Shown here piece by piece: positions 36,095 through 45,057 of a stretch of DNA of 64,000 nucleotides. A model generated the notes under the pieces. It saw only the letters and a list, made by a program, of their open reading frames with translations. It did not search any database and was not told the origin of the DNA. Numbering within the stretch: position 1 is the stretch's first letter; every line of letters starts with the position of its first letter. Source of the DNA: Verrucomicrobiales bacterium (GTDB lineage: Bacteria; Verrucomicrobiota; Verrucomicrobiia; Limisphaerales; J093); contig JACKPV010000029.1 of the NCBI GenBank assembly GCA_024233305.1, forward strand, positions 124,001 through 188,000. The letters run 5' to 3'. The position numbers were made by a program, and so were the translations under genes.

Positions 36095-36345
36095 GGCGAC
36101 TTCGGTGGAGGCAAGTTCGCTCGGGAGTTCTCGAGGTCGGCCGCAAATGCGTCCGCGTCCTCCACGTCCAGGTGAGGCATCACCCGCCATCTCGAAAGCC
36201 AGTCCCGGCCGGTCACACTGGCGCCTCCTACCGGAACCACCATGGCCACCGGTCCGCCGGATCGGAGCAGCACGGTGGATTCGCCACGGTAATACGTGCG
36301 ATTCACCAGATCCGCGAATCGCCGGGCCGCTTCCGTGACCGTCAT
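36064..36345 (-). CDS. Phd/YefM-type antitoxin
   Basis: The 93-residue protein begins MTVTEAARRFADLVNRTYYRGESTVL, the prevent-host-death fold that binds its own promoter DNA. It ends in an acidic region and a LPPPKSPWD tail that in the family wraps the toxin. The 3' end overlaps the start of the broken PIN toxin gene by about 30 bases, the usual order antitoxin-toxin. With no functional toxin it is probably an orphan, possibly kept to neutralise a related toxin elsewhere. Three TCCGAT repeats sit about 30 bases upstream and may be its operator. Confidence 0.75.
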   Translation of the reverse strand: MTVTEAARRFADLVNRTYYRGESTVLLRSGGPVAMVVPVGGASVTGRDWLSRWRVMPHLDVEDADAFAADLENSRANLPPPKSPWDGSSTVPC

Positions 36346-36374
36346 TGTGCGGTCTTTCACGGTGCGATCGTGGA

Positions 36375-36396
36375 ATCGGATAATCGGACAATCGGA
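36375..36396 (-). promoter_or_regulatory. Triple TCCGAT repeat upstream of antitoxin
   Basis: On the minus strand TCCGAT occurs three times with an exact 8-base period, 30-50 bases before the antitoxin ATG. Phd/YefM proteins repress their own promoters by binding short repeated sites, so this is a candidate autoregulatory operator. Confidence 0.4.
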
Positions 36397-36820
36397 TCGT
36401 CGAGTTGTCCCTCCTCCGAGGACCCGCCGTCCGGCGAACCCAACCCTCCGTCTCGGGGGCATCCACACCCGCACCCGCTCATTTGTTGATTTGGCGTGGC
36501 TTCTCCAGATCTCGAACCTGTCACTCATGTGGTCCGTTCTCCGGGGGGCACCCCTGTGTGGCGAGCCCCGGCGATTCTCCGGCAGCCCTTCGGCCTGCTG
36601 GGGTCGGTCTGATGCGGATGTTCGGCTTTCCGGGTGATCCGGGGGTTCGGAGGGGCCGTCTGGTCGCGAAAGCCCCGTCGCCGCTTCGCTCCCGTCTTCG
36701 ATGTGCTCCGCCGAGGCTGGTTGCCAGGGCACGCCGCAAGGAGGCTTTCCGCGTGGTTCGAGGGTTATCAGGCGTCTTGGCTGTGTCGGTGCGAATCGGC
36801 TGTATTGGTCTCCGAACCGA
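36397..36820. other. About 420 bp without a recognisable gene
   Basis: The region lies between the antitoxin operator area and the nrdJ terminator. Frames exist on both strands (for example 36521-36835 on the minus strand) but are Pro- and Arg-rich with no domain signal. I see no RNA gene or clear repeat; it may be degraded mobile or repeat DNA like its left neighbour. Confidence 0.4.
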
Positions 36821-36854
36821 AACGCCCGCTCTCATGAAACGAGGAGCGGGCGTT
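36821..36854 (-). terminator. Intrinsic terminator of nrdJ
   Basis: An exact 11-bp stem, AACGCCCGCTC with GAGCGGGCGTT, encloses a 12-base loop about 30 bases past the nrdJ stop. On the minus strand it is followed by TCGGTTCGG, a poor T tract, but stem strength and position support termination. Confidence 0.65.
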
Positions 36855-36884
36855 GCGCCGAAGGGATGGGATGGGGTCAGGCGG

Positions 36885-39800
36885 TCAGCCGCTGCAGCCG
36901 CCGGATTCGCCGCAGTTGAGGCATTTGTAGCAGGCGCCGGCGCGGATCATGACGTGACCGCAGTTCGCGCACGCGGGGGCGTCCAGTTGGTTGACGAATG
37001 CCACCGAGGTCGTGCGTCCCGTACCACCGCCGTTGCTCGGCGCTTTCGCCGCCGGCTCGCCGGGCTTGGTCTCCGTGGCCTTGACGAGCACCGCGGTTTC
37101 CTCGTCGCTCAGCGGCAGGTCGGGAACGGGACGATCGACGTGCTTGCGAATGGCTTCCTCAAGGTCGGGCAATGGCAGTTCGGGCTGGCCGCGGTCGGGG
37201 CCGTTTTGCTCGCGATATCCGGGCAGGAACTGGCAGGCCATCCAGCGGAAGACATAGTCGGGGATCGACGAGGCGCGCGGGACGTCGCGGTTCTTGGTGA
37301 ACCCGGACGGCTCGAAGCGTTGGTGCGAGAACTTGCGCACCAGGGTTTCGAGCGGCACGCCGTATTGGAGGGCGATGCTGGTCAGGGTGGCGATGCTGTC
37401 CATGAGGCCGCCGATGGTGGAGCCTTCCTTGGCCATGGTGATGAAGAGTTCGCCGGGCTGACGATCCTCGAAGAGGCCGACGTTCAGGTAACCTTCGTGC
37501 CCGGCGATGTAGAACTTGTGGTTGACCGCCATGCGGGTTTCCGGCAACCGGCGGCGCAGCGGCTTGCCCACCTGCTCGCGCAGATCGCTCAACTCCTTTT
37601 CCAGGGCTTCGATCCGCGCCTTCTGGTTGCCGGCCTCGCCCGCGGCGGCCGTGCCTTTACCGGATTTGGTGCTTACCGGCTGGGAGCGCTTCGAGTTGTC
37701 GCGGTAAATCGCCACGCATTTGAGCCCCATTTTCCAGGCCTGCACGTAGGCGTCGCGGATGTCGGCCACGTTGCAGTCCTCGGGCAGGTTGACGGTCTTG
37801 CTGATGGCGCCGCTGATGAACGGCTGGGCCGCGCCCATCATGCGCAGGTGGGCGAGGTAGTGGATGCTGCGGGTGCCTTCGCGCGGCCGGAAGGCGCAGT
37901 CAAAGACCGGGAGATGTTCCTCGTCGAGGCCGCTCTGGATCGTCTGCCCATCCACCGTCACATCCTCGATGGTGTCGAATTGTTCGATGTGGGCGACGAT
38001 GGCCTGAACGCCTTCCTGGTTGTAGCCCAGCCGTTGCAGGGCCTCGGGGACGGTGCGGTTGGCGATCTTCAACGTGCCACCTCCCGCGAGCAGCTTGTAT
38101 TTGACCAGGCTGATGTCCGGCTCGATGCCGGTGGTGTCGCAGTCCATCAGGAACGCAATGGTGCCGGTGGGCGCCAGCACGGTGACCTGGGCGTTGCGAT
38201 AGCCGAGTCGGCTTCCGAGCTTCAAGGCATCGTCCCAGACCCGGCGCGCCTCGGTCTTGAGGTAGTCGAATTCGCGGCTCGCCTGGATGTTCTCGACGGC
38301 GTTGCGATGAAGTTGCACGACCTCGAGCATGGACTCGACGTTGTCCCGGCGCGCGGGTTTCGGCACGTGGGTGCAACGGGCGTCATGGTAACCGGCAAAG
38401 GGCCCCATCAACCCGGCGAGTTCCGCGGACTGTTCGTAGGCGGCGCCGGTCATGATGGCGGTCAGGGCGCCCGCCAGCGCGCGGCCTTCGTCCGAATCGT
38501 ACGGCAGGCCGTAGCTCATGATGAGCGAGCCCAGGTTGGCGTAGCCGAGACCGAGCGTGCGGAAGATGTGCGAGTTTTCCGCGATTTCCTTCGTCGGGTA
38601 GCTGGCGTTGTCGACGAGGATTTCCTGGGCGGTGATGAAGAGGCGGACCGCGGCGACGAACCGTTCGACCTCGAACCGTCCGTCGGGCCGTTTGAATTTC
38701 ATCAGGTTGAGCGAGGCGAGGTTGCAGGCGGTGTTGTTGATGAACACGTATTCGCTGCACGGATTGGTGCTGTGAATCGCCTCGGTCCCCTTGCAGGTGT
38801 GCCACTGCTGGATGGCGCCATCGTACTGCAATCCGGGATCGCCGCAAACCCAGGTGCCCTCGGCAATCTTGTCGAGCAACTGGCTGGCGTCCTTCTCCTC
38901 GAGCGGTTCGCCGGTGGTGACCGAGCGAGTGTGCCATTTGCCCCCGTCGAGGGCGGCCTGCATGAACTCGTCGCTGACGCGGACGGAGAGGTTCTCGTTC
39001 TGGTACATGACCGAGCCGTAGGCGTCGCCGTTGAAACTGCCGTCGTAGCCCTGTTCGATGAGCGCCCAGGCCTTGCGCTCCTCCTTCATCTTGGCCTCGA
39101 TGAAATCCTCGATGTCGCCGTGCCAGTCGCGCAGGGTGTTCATTTTGGCCGCGCGCCGGGTTTTGCCGCCGGATTTGACCACGTTGGCGACCTGGTCATA
39201 GACCTTGAGGAAGGAGAGCGGGCCGCTGGGCCGGCCGCCGCCCGAGAGCTTCTCCTTGCTCGAGCGGATCGGGGTCAGGTCCGTGCCCGTGCCCGAACCG
39301 AACTTGAAGAGCATCGCCTCGCTGTAAGCCAGGTGCATGATGGACTCCATGTTGTCGTCCACGCTCTGGATGAAGCAGGCGCTGCACTGCGGGTGTTCGT
39401 ATTGCGTCGCCGCCCGCTTCGCCTCGCCGAGTTTCTCGACGAAGTGCCAGTTGCCGCGATCCGAATGCTTACCCACGCCGTACTGCTGCATGAGCCCGAC
39501 GTTGAACCAGACCGGGGAGTTGAACGCGCCGTACTGGTTAAGGCACAGCCAGGTCAGCTCCGCGTAGAACAGTTCGCCGGTCTCCTTCGTGAAGTAACCG
39601 TCCTTGACGCCCCAGTCGGCAATGGTGCGCGTCACCCGGTGGATCAACTGCCGCACGGAATGCTCGCGCTCGGGCTTGGCCGGATCGCCGTAGAAATACT
39701 TCGAGCACACCACCTTGGTGGCCAGTTGCGACCAGGAACGGGGCACCTCGACGTCGTCCTGGCGGAAGATCGCCTTGCCGGAATCTCCGGTAATCTCCGC

Positions 39801-39986
39801 GGTGCGCTTCTCCCACTCGACCTGATCGAACGGATGAACCTGCGCGGTGCTGAATACGCGGTCGAATTTCAAGGGACGGCGCGAGCGATTGCGGCCGGAT
39901 TGCCGCCGTTTGCCGGCGGGGCTGGCAGCCCGTCGCGCCTTCGTCGGTGCCGGGCTCTCAACGAGGTGGTTCGGGGCGTCGATCAT
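36885..39986 (-). CDS. nrdJ: Adenosylcobalamin-dependent (class II) ribonucleotide reductase
   Basis: A 1033-residue class II reductase that makes deoxyribonucleotides independently of oxygen using vitamin B12. Landmarks are FNSPVWFNVG, QCSACFI, GSGTGTDL, the catalytic-loop NPCSEY, APTGTIAFLMDCDTTG, and the C-terminal zinc ribbon CANCGH...CYKCLNCGE. The first 40 residues are basic and low-complexity, so the true start might be slightly later. The gene is preceded by 218 bases and an L,D-transpeptidase gene on the same strand, and followed by a hairpin terminator. I looked for a cobalamin riboswitch upstream and found none convincing. Confidence 0.95.
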   Translation of the reverse strand: MIDAPNHLVESPAPTKARRAASPAGKRRQSGRNRSRRPLKFDRVFSTAQVHPFDQVEWEKRTAEITGDSGKAIFRQDDVEVPRSWSQLATKVVCSKYFYGDPAKPEREHSVRQLIHRVTRTIADWGVKDGYFTKETGELFYAELTWLCLNQYGAFNSPVWFNVGLMQQYGVGKHSDRGNWHFVEKLGEAKRAATQYEHPQCSACFIQSVDDNMESIMHLAYSEAMLFKFGSGTGTDLTPIRSSKEKLSGGGRPSGPLSFLKVYDQVANVVKSGGKTRRAAKMNTLRDWHGDIEDFIEAKMKEERKAWALIEQGYDGSFNGDAYGSVMYQNENLSVRVSDEFMQAALDGGKWHTRSVTTGEPLEEKDASQLLDKIAEGTWVCGDPGLQYDGAIQQWHTCKGTEAIHSTNPCSEYVFINNTACNLASLNLMKFKRPDGRFEVERFVAAVRLFITAQEILVDNASYPTKEIAENSHIFRTLGLGYANLGSLIMSYGLPYDSDEGRALAGALTAIMTGAAYEQSAELAGLMGPFAGYHDARCTHVPKPARRDNVESMLEVVQLHRNAVENIQASREFDYLKTEARRVWDDALKLGSRLGYRNAQVTVLAPTGTIAFLMDCDTTGIEPDISLVKYKLLAGGGTLKIANRTVPEALQRLGYNQEGVQAIVAHIEQFDTIEDVTVDGQTIQSGLDEEHLPVFDCAFRPREGTRSIHYLAHLRMMGAAQPFISGAISKTVNLPEDCNVADIRDAYVQAWKMGLKCVAIYRDNSKRSQPVSTKSGKGTAAAGEAGNQKARIEALEKELSDLREQVGKPLRRRLPETRMAVNHKFYIAGHEGYLNVGLFEDRQPGELFITMAKEGSTIGGLMDSIATLTSIALQYGVPLETLVRKFSHQRFEPSGFTKNRDVPRASSIPDYVFRWMACQFLPGYREQNGPDRGQPELPLPDLEEAIRKHVDRPVPDLPLSDEETAVLVKATETKPGEPAAKAPSNGGGTGRTTSVAFVNQLDAPACANCGHVMIRAGACYKCLNCGESGGCSG

Positions 39987-40204
39987 GGGCGAATGGTGGT
40001 TGTGGTTCCAACGGTCCTACGGTTCAAAACAGCGGCGACAAAAAGAGCGACCCGGCCAGATACTGCGCCAAATCCCGTGGCGGGTCGCCAGCTCCAAACC
40101 CTATTGGTTGGGGCTCCTTGCGAAGGCTAATACAACAGGTTGTGGGTGCAAGGAGTTTTTCCGTGTTTTTCACGCAGCCGCCGGACTGCTTCCACGGCAA
40201 GGCA

Positions 40205-40876
40205 TTACAGAAGTCCCAATCCGAAGTGGCGCCTCCGGTTCTCCGCCGCCAGGGGCATCCCCGGGAGGGCCGAAACCGATGGTCCCGCGGCTATCCAAAC
40301 CAGCGTGCCGATGGGGGTGCGGTCGGCCAGCGGAATCAACTCCTTGGCGGCGAGATGGATGCAGCCATGGGAAGCGGGCCGGCCCAGGGTGCGTTCGTTG
40401 CCGATGCCGTGGATGTAGATGTAGCGCCGGAAACTGTCGATACCGGGACCGTGGTTGAGTCCGGGTTCGAGCCCTTCCAACCAGAGGATGCGGTGGGCGA
40501 TGGGCGCCCCGGGCAGTCCCTGCCAGGTCCAGCCCTGGAGGCGGCGGTGTTTCCAGACCGCGCCGGGCGGCCAGCCCTCGCCGACTTTGCGAGCAATCCG
40601 GTGGAGACCGAGGGGCGTGCGGTTCGAGCCTTCGCGTTGGCCGATCCCGAACCGCGAGGTCGAAATGAGCAAGCGCTTCGCCAATTGGTAGCCGTGGCGG
40701 TCAGCGGCGTCGGGGTGGTCCGGGCGCCGGTCCCATACCTCCATGGCCTGTTCCAGCACGGACACCACCAGGACCCGCCGGCCGGGAAGCACGTCGAGGC
40801 GACGGCAGGCCAGCGCGACGGCGCGGGGCAGACCGGTGAACATCCGGACAGAATGGGCGTCCCAGGGACGGATCAT
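40205..40876 (-). CDS. L,D-transpeptidase (YkuD family)
   Basis: The 223-residue protein has the YkuD catalytic pattern: H156 in YIHGIGN, then SHGCIHL with H170 and nucleophile C172, in correct spacing. Such enzymes form 3-3 cross-links in peptidoglycan or attach lipoproteins to it. No signal peptide is visible at the annotated N-terminus, which is unusual for a periplasmic enzyme; either an alternative export route or a wrong start is possible. The start overlaps the argA stop in an ATGA, so the two are translated together even though their roles seem unrelated. Confidence 0.88.
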   Translation of the reverse strand: MIRPWDAHSVRMFTGLPRAVALACRRLDVLPGRRVLVVSVLEQAMEVWDRRPDHPDAADRHGYQLAKRLLISTSRFGIGQREGSNRTPLGLHRIARKVGEGWPPGAVWKHRRLQGWTWQGLPGAPIAHRILWLEGLEPGLNHGPGIDSFRRYIYIHGIGNERTLGRPASHGCIHLAAKELIPLADRTPIGTLVWIAAGPSVSALPGMPLAAENRRRHFGLGLL

Positions 40877-42153
40877 GCCAGATCCTTGACGAGGATCTTC
40901 GAGTTGCGGCCGCTTTGGACGTAGCGCGCGCGGCGGCTGACGGGGAGGTCATCGATGCGGCCTTCGCGAAAGCCGCCCTTCTGCTGGAAGTAGGTGAAGG
41001 CCTGGGTCGAAAGCGCGATCAACCGGGCGATGCCCATCTGCCGGGCGGCGCCTTCGAGGTATTGGAGGAACTTCCGCCCGATGCCCTGGTTTTCGTGGGA
41101 CGGCTTCACGCACAGGCTGGCGATTTCGCCCGTGCGTTCGGGGGCGTAATGATGGAGGGCGACGCAGGCCACCGGATTGCGGTCGATCTCGAAAATGAAA
41201 TAGTCCGGCAGGGAACGTTCGATGCTGGCGCGCGTGCGCTTCACGAGTTCTTCCTTCTGCATCGAAGGTTGGATGAGCTTGACGATCTCCGGCACGTCCC
41301 GTTTCAGGGCCCGCCGGATCTGCTGGTACTCGCTGGCATACACCAGCGTGCCGATGCCTTCGTTGGAGAACACTTCCGACAACAACGCCTCGTCCAGGCG
41401 GCCGTTGATCACGTGGACCCGCGGCACGCCGCCGTGGCAGGCCTCGAAGGCGTAGCGCGCCTTGGAAAGGGACTCGGTGGCAAGGCTTGACGGGGACGCG
41501 CCCAGTTGGCGTTCAAGCTCGGTGATCAGCACCTGCCGAAGCAACTGCCCCCCGGCATGCAAGCCGTCGTAGCCGGTGATGAAAATGAGTTTGATGGCCT
41601 TTACGGCCACCGCCACCGCCGCGGCCACGGCGTCCGAGTTGACCCGGTAAGTGCGCCCTTCACCGTCGAAACCGAGCGGGGATACGACCGGGATCACACC
41701 CTGCTGAAGCAGGGTTTGCAGCAGTCCGACGTCGACCTTTTCGACCTTGCCGGTGAGGAGATGGTCGACGCCGTGGAGGATGCCGACGGGATGGGCGATG
41801 ATGGCATTCGGGCAGGCGGCGCGCAGATCCTGGGTGGCGAGGCCTTCGAGAAGGCGGTGGGTGTTCGCGTTGGCCGCGGTGAGGGCCAGCTCGAAGGTGG
41901 CGGCATCGGTGACGCCCGCGCCGTCCTCGTTGGTCGGGGTGACCCGTCGCTCGGCCGCCAGCCGGCGGATCTGTTCCGCCGCCCCATGCACCAGCACCAC
42001 CTGGATGTTCAGGGAGCGCAACACCGCCACGTCCGTCAGGATGTTGGCGAAGTTTTCGTCCGCGACCACGGACCCGTCGATGCTGATGACGAAGATCCGG
42101 TCGCGGAAGCGTGGGATGTATTGCAGGATGCCCCGCAGGTCGGTTGGTTTCAC
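40873..42153 (-). CDS. argA: N-acetylglutamate synthase ArgA
   Basis: The 426-residue protein joins an amino-acid-kinase-like domain (residues about 1-280; VLVHGAAEQI, RVNSDAVAAAVA) to a GNAT acetyltransferase domain (about 290-420; ASLCVKPSHENQGIGRKFL). This is the ArgA form that transfers acetyl from acetyl-CoA to glutamate, the first step of arginine synthesis. ArgF is encoded about 8 kb away in the same direction. It begins 25 bases downstream of recO and is coupled to the L,D-transpeptidase. Confidence 0.93.
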   Translation of the reverse strand: MKPTDLRGILQYIPRFRDRIFVISIDGSVVADENFANILTDVAVLRSLNIQVVLVHGAAEQIRRLAAERRVTPTNEDGAGVTDAATFELALTAANANTHRLLEGLATQDLRAACPNAIIAHPVGILHGVDHLLTGKVEKVDVGLLQTLLQQGVIPVVSPLGFDGEGRTYRVNSDAVAAAVAVAVKAIKLIFITGYDGLHAGGQLLRQVLITELERQLGASPSSLATESLSKARYAFEACHGGVPRVHVINGRLDEALLSEVFSNEGIGTLVYASEYQQIRRALKRDVPEIVKLIQPSMQKEELVKRTRASIERSLPDYFIFEIDRNPVACVALHHYAPERTGEIASLCVKPSHENQGIGRKFLQYLEGAARQMGIARLIALSTQAFTYFQQKGGFREGRIDDLPVSRRARYVQSGRNSKILVKDLA

Positions 42154-42178
42154 GGTTTCCAGCCCCGTTTGGCGCCGG

Positions 42179-42880
42179 TCATTCAGCCGTCATCCCCGGT
42201 GTGCCTTCAATGTTTTTCTCGTCACCGGCCGGCGCGGCCGCCGTGCCGAAAGCGGGCCGGCCTTTCGGAACGCGCCCGAGATGGTGAATGAGAAAGCCGT
42301 GCAGGAAGTGGTTCAACTCGGACAGCGCCGCCCGGGGGCAGGTCCGCGCCGTCCGCGCGTCAAGCGGACGCCGGCCCAGCCGCTCGATCCACGATTGGGA
42401 CTCGGGCCGCAGCCGGTGCGAGCGGGGGCCGGGGCCCAGGCCGAGTTCGGTCAGCAGGCACAACTCGAAGGCCGCCACCAGCGCCGGCGGCGGATCGCCG
42501 ACCGCCAGTTCCCCGAGGAGTTCCCCAAACAGGCCGTAAATCTCGGGCACCGGAGTGTCGCCCTCCGTGTTCTGCTCGATCAACCGCGCCGCATACGCCG
42601 CCAGGCGGAGCCGGTCGAAGTCGCGGCGCAACGCCGGATGGGTCTCGTGCAGGGCGAGTTCGCGCAGGGTGTGCAACTCCGAGCGGGCACTGCGCGCAAA
42701 CGTGAATTCGGCGCGGAAAAACACGTCGAGCTTGCCGCGAAAAGCCGACTTCGGACGCAGGGCGCCGCGGGCAACGGTGCGCAGGCGGCCGTGTTCGCGG
42801 GTCAACCAGTGGACGATCAGGCTGGATTCGGTCAGCGGGTGATGCCGCAGCACCACGCCTTCCGCCCGTTCAAGCTTCAT
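42179..42880 (-). CDS. recO: DNA repair protein RecO
   Basis: RecO loads RecA onto SSB-coated single-stranded DNA in the RecFOR pathway. The OB-fold N-terminus reads AEGVVLRHHPLTESSLIVHWLTREHG and GALRPKS, as in the family, followed by the helical domain. The zinc-finger cysteines found in many RecO proteins are absent. The 233-residue length is normal. It overlaps the DUF502 gene by 11 bases and is part of the phoH-ybeY operon. Confidence 0.9.
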   Translation of the reverse strand: MKLERAEGVVLRHHPLTESSLIVHWLTREHGRLRTVARGALRPKSAFRGKLDVFFRAEFTFARSARSELHTLRELALHETHPALRRDFDRLRLAAYAARLIEQNTEGDTPVPEIYGLFGELLGELAVGDPPPALVAAFELCLLTELGLGPGPRSHRLRPESQSWIERLGRRPLDARTARTCPRAALSELNHFLHGFLIHHLGRVPKGRPAFGTAAAPAGDEKNIEGTPGMTAE

Positions 42881-43619
42881 GACTCGACGGAGCCGCGGAC
42901 GGCTCGGCAGCAGGGACTACGGGCCGGTCGCCCGGCAGGGTCCCGGACGGGGCGCGCGGGAGCAGCTTCTGCCGGATCGGATGCTCCGGGACGACCGAGC
43001 CCAGGCTGATGATCAGCTTGATGCCTTCGGCCACGCTCATGTCGAGATACATGACGTCCTCCGCCGGCACGACGAGCAGATAGCCGCTGGTCGGATTGGG
43101 GGTCGTGGGCAGAAAGACGCCCACCACCTTACGTTCCAACCGGTGGGCGACCTCGGGATGATCCTCGCTCGTCAGGAAGGCGATCGAGTAGCAACCGGGA
43201 TGCGGGTATTGGATCAACACGACCTTCTTGAAGGCCGCCCGTTTGCTGCTCGAGAAGGCCTCGTTGACCTGTTTGATGGTGACGTAGACCTTGTTCAGCA
43301 GCGGTACCCGGATCATCAAGGCGTCGATGAACTGGATCAGTTTGCGACCGATGAAATTGCGCGCGAAGCGTCCGAGGGCCGCCAGCAGCGCGACGGTCAC
43401 CAGCAGGGCCAGCAGACTCCAGTACCAGACGACGTCACCGGCTCCCTCGGCGCCCCGGGTGACCTCGCGGGGGAGGAAGAACAGCAGGAGGTCGGTGACG
43501 TTCGAGACGGTGCCGAACAGCCACCGGACGATGGCCAGCGAGAGCACCACCGGCAACACGGCGGCCAGGCCGGCAAAGAAGTCCGCCCGCCACCGCACCA
43601 ACTGACGGCGCATTCTCAT
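42870..43619 (-). CDS. DUF502 membrane protein
   Basis: A 249-residue inner-membrane protein with two strong helices (about 16-37 and 63-83) and a soluble C-terminal domain containing YPHPGCYSIAFLTSE and FLPTTPNPTSGYLLVVP, the signature of DUF502. Function is not established for the family. ATG 43619 overlaps the ybeY stop as ATGA and is the likely start; the open frame extends 10 codons further. It is followed by recO with an 11-base overlap. Confidence 0.9.
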   Translation of the reverse strand: MRMRRQLVRWRADFFAGLAAVLPVVLSLAIVRWLFGTVSNVTDLLLFFLPREVTRGAEGAGDVVWYWSLLALLVTVALLAALGRFARNFIGRKLIQFIDALMIRVPLLNKVYVTIKQVNEAFSSSKRAAFKKVVLIQYPHPGCYSIAFLTSEDHPEVAHRLERKVVGVFLPTTPNPTSGYLLVVPAEDVMYLDMSVAEGIKLIISLGSVVPEHPIRQKLLPRAPSGTLPGDRPVVPAAEPSAAPSSHEA

Positions 43620-44101
43620 GCCGGGCACCCCGAGGCGGAAACCTCGCATCCGGGCTGGGTGGCGAGTTGTCTCACGAGCCGGTTTTCCTGCCGCTTCATC
43701 ACGCGCCGGTCCTCCACGTCATGGTCGTCATACCCGCACAGGTGAAGCAGGCCGTGGGCCACATAGCGGACGAGTTCCGACGCGGTCGAGGTGCGGAATT
43801 CCCGGGCCTGCTGCGCCGCGACCTCGGGACAGACGAGAATCTCCCCGCGAAGCCCTGCTCCGACAGCGTCCGCGCCGGTATAGTCGAACGTGATGACATC
43901 CGTCGGGCCGGGGTGCTGCAAATGCGTTTCGTTCACCGCCGCCATCCGGGCGGCGTCGAGGGCGACGAGACTGATCCCGCCCCCGGCGCGCGCGCGAGTG
44001 GCGATCGGTTCCATGCCGAGGGCCGCCTGCGCCACCCGGCGGAGCCAGCGCAACCGGACGGGCAGGGTCCGGGGGTGCTTCTGAACGGTGACCTCAATCA
44101 T
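43616..44101 (-). CDS. ybeY: Endoribonuclease YbeY
   Basis: YbeY is a metal-dependent RNase needed for 16S rRNA 3'-end maturation and ribosome quality control. The zinc motif HGLLHLCGYDDHD is present, along with NETHLQHPGPTDVITFDY and GEILVCPEVA. The 161-residue length is typical. It overlaps phoH by 8 bases and is coupled to DUF502 by ATGA, the widely conserved phoH-ybeY pairing. Confidence 0.95.
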   Translation of the reverse strand: MIEVTVQKHPRTLPVRLRWLRRVAQAALGMEPIATRARAGGGISLVALDAARMAAVNETHLQHPGPTDVITFDYTGADAVGAGLRGEILVCPEVAAQQAREFRTSTASELVRYVAHGLLHLCGYDDHDVEDRRVMKRQENRLVRQLATQPGCEVSASGCPA

Positions 44102-45056
44102 CCGCGATCCCCCGATGCCGTTCGTAGGCCGTCAGGATCCGCCGCACCAAGGGGTGGCGGATGACGTCCTTCTTCGCAAACTCGACCAGGGCGATTCCCT
44201 CGACGGCGCCGAGCGCCTGCCGGGCCTCGAGCAAGCCTGAGACTTTCTGGCGGGGCAGATCGATCTGGGTGAGGTCGCCCGTGATGACGGCCTTCGAGTT
44301 GTTGCCGAGGCGGGTCAGGAACATGAACATCTGTTCCGTGGTCGAGTTCTGCGCCTCGTCGAAAATGATGAAGGCATTGTTGAGCGTGCGCCCGCGCATG
44401 TAGGCCAGCGGGGCGATCTCGATCACACCCCGTTCCATGTGCCGTTGGATTTCCTCGGCCGGGAGCATGTCGTGCAGGGCGTCGTAAAGCGGCCGCAGAT
44501 AGGGGGCGAGTTTCTCCTGAAGATCGCCGGGCAGAAAGCCGAGCGCCTCCCCGGCCTCCACCGCCGGTCGGGTGAGCAGCAGGCGGTTGACCTGTCCGGA
44601 CCGCAACGCGGCGCTTGCCATCGCCATTGCGAGGTAGGTTTTGCCCGTGCCGGCGGGACCGATGCCGAACGTGACATCATGCGTGCGGATCGCCTCGAGG
44701 TACCGCCGCTGCCCAACCGTCTTCGGCTGCACCGTGGCCTTGCGCGTCGAGGTTTGCACCCGTTCCTGTTGCAGGCTTTGCAGCGCCTCGACCCCTTCGT
44801 GCCGGACGATGCCAAGCGCCAGGGCGAAATCATGGGAACGAACGGATCCGCCGGACTTGACCGAACCTTCGAGCAGCCGGAAAAGGTCCCGCGCGCGCCC
44901 CACCGCCTCGGTCTCGCCCTCGAGTTTGATCCACGCGTCGCGGCAGACGGCCCGGACCCCCAGCTCCTCCTCGAGGCTGGCCAGGTTTTTCGGATCGTTA
45001 CCAAACAGCTGCTGCGCGAGGCGGGCGTTGTCGAAATGGAGGGTTTCGGAAGGCAT
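44094..45056 (-). CDS. phoH: PhoH family protein
   Basis: A 320-residue PhoH-like ATPase with Walker A GPAGTGKT, FLPGDLQEKLAPYLRPLYD, FIIFDEAQN (Walker B) and ITGDLTQIDLP. An N-terminal KH-like region fits the form linked to RNA handling. PhoH-family members are predicted RNA helicases or RNases acting with YbeY. The gene overlaps ybeY and starts 1 base after the HIT-family gene ends. Confidence 0.95.
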   Translation of the reverse strand: MPSETLHFDNARLAQQLFGNDPKNLASLEEELGVRAVCRDAWIKLEGETEAVGRARDLFRLLEGSVKSGGSVRSHDFALALGIVRHEGVEALQSLQQERVQTSTRKATVQPKTVGQRRYLEAIRTHDVTFGIGPAGTGKTYLAMAMASAALRSGQVNRLLLTRPAVEAGEALGFLPGDLQEKLAPYLRPLYDALHDMLPAEEIQRHMERGVIEIAPLAYMRGRTLNNAFIIFDEAQNSTTEQMFMFLTRLGNNSKAVITGDLTQIDLPRQKVSGLLEARQALGAVEGIALVEFAKKDVIRHPLVRRILTAYERHRGIADD

Positions 45057-45057
45057 G

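Noticed and set aside
36521..36835. 104-codon minus-strand open frame between nrdJ and the antitoxin
   Set aside because: Arg/Pro-rich composition, no domain, and it runs into the nrdJ terminator hairpin.
36405..40130. 1241-codon plus-strand open frame
   Set aside because: It is antisense to nrdJ, whose protein is fully recognisable. No domain is visible in the plus-strand translation.
39987..40204. Possible cobalamin riboswitch or NrdR box upstream of nrdJ
   Set aside because: A B12-dependent enzyme made this worth checking, but I found no B12-box-like GCCACTG with the expected conserved segments. The only small palindrome (ACAAC-GTTGT) does not match the NrdR consensus well.
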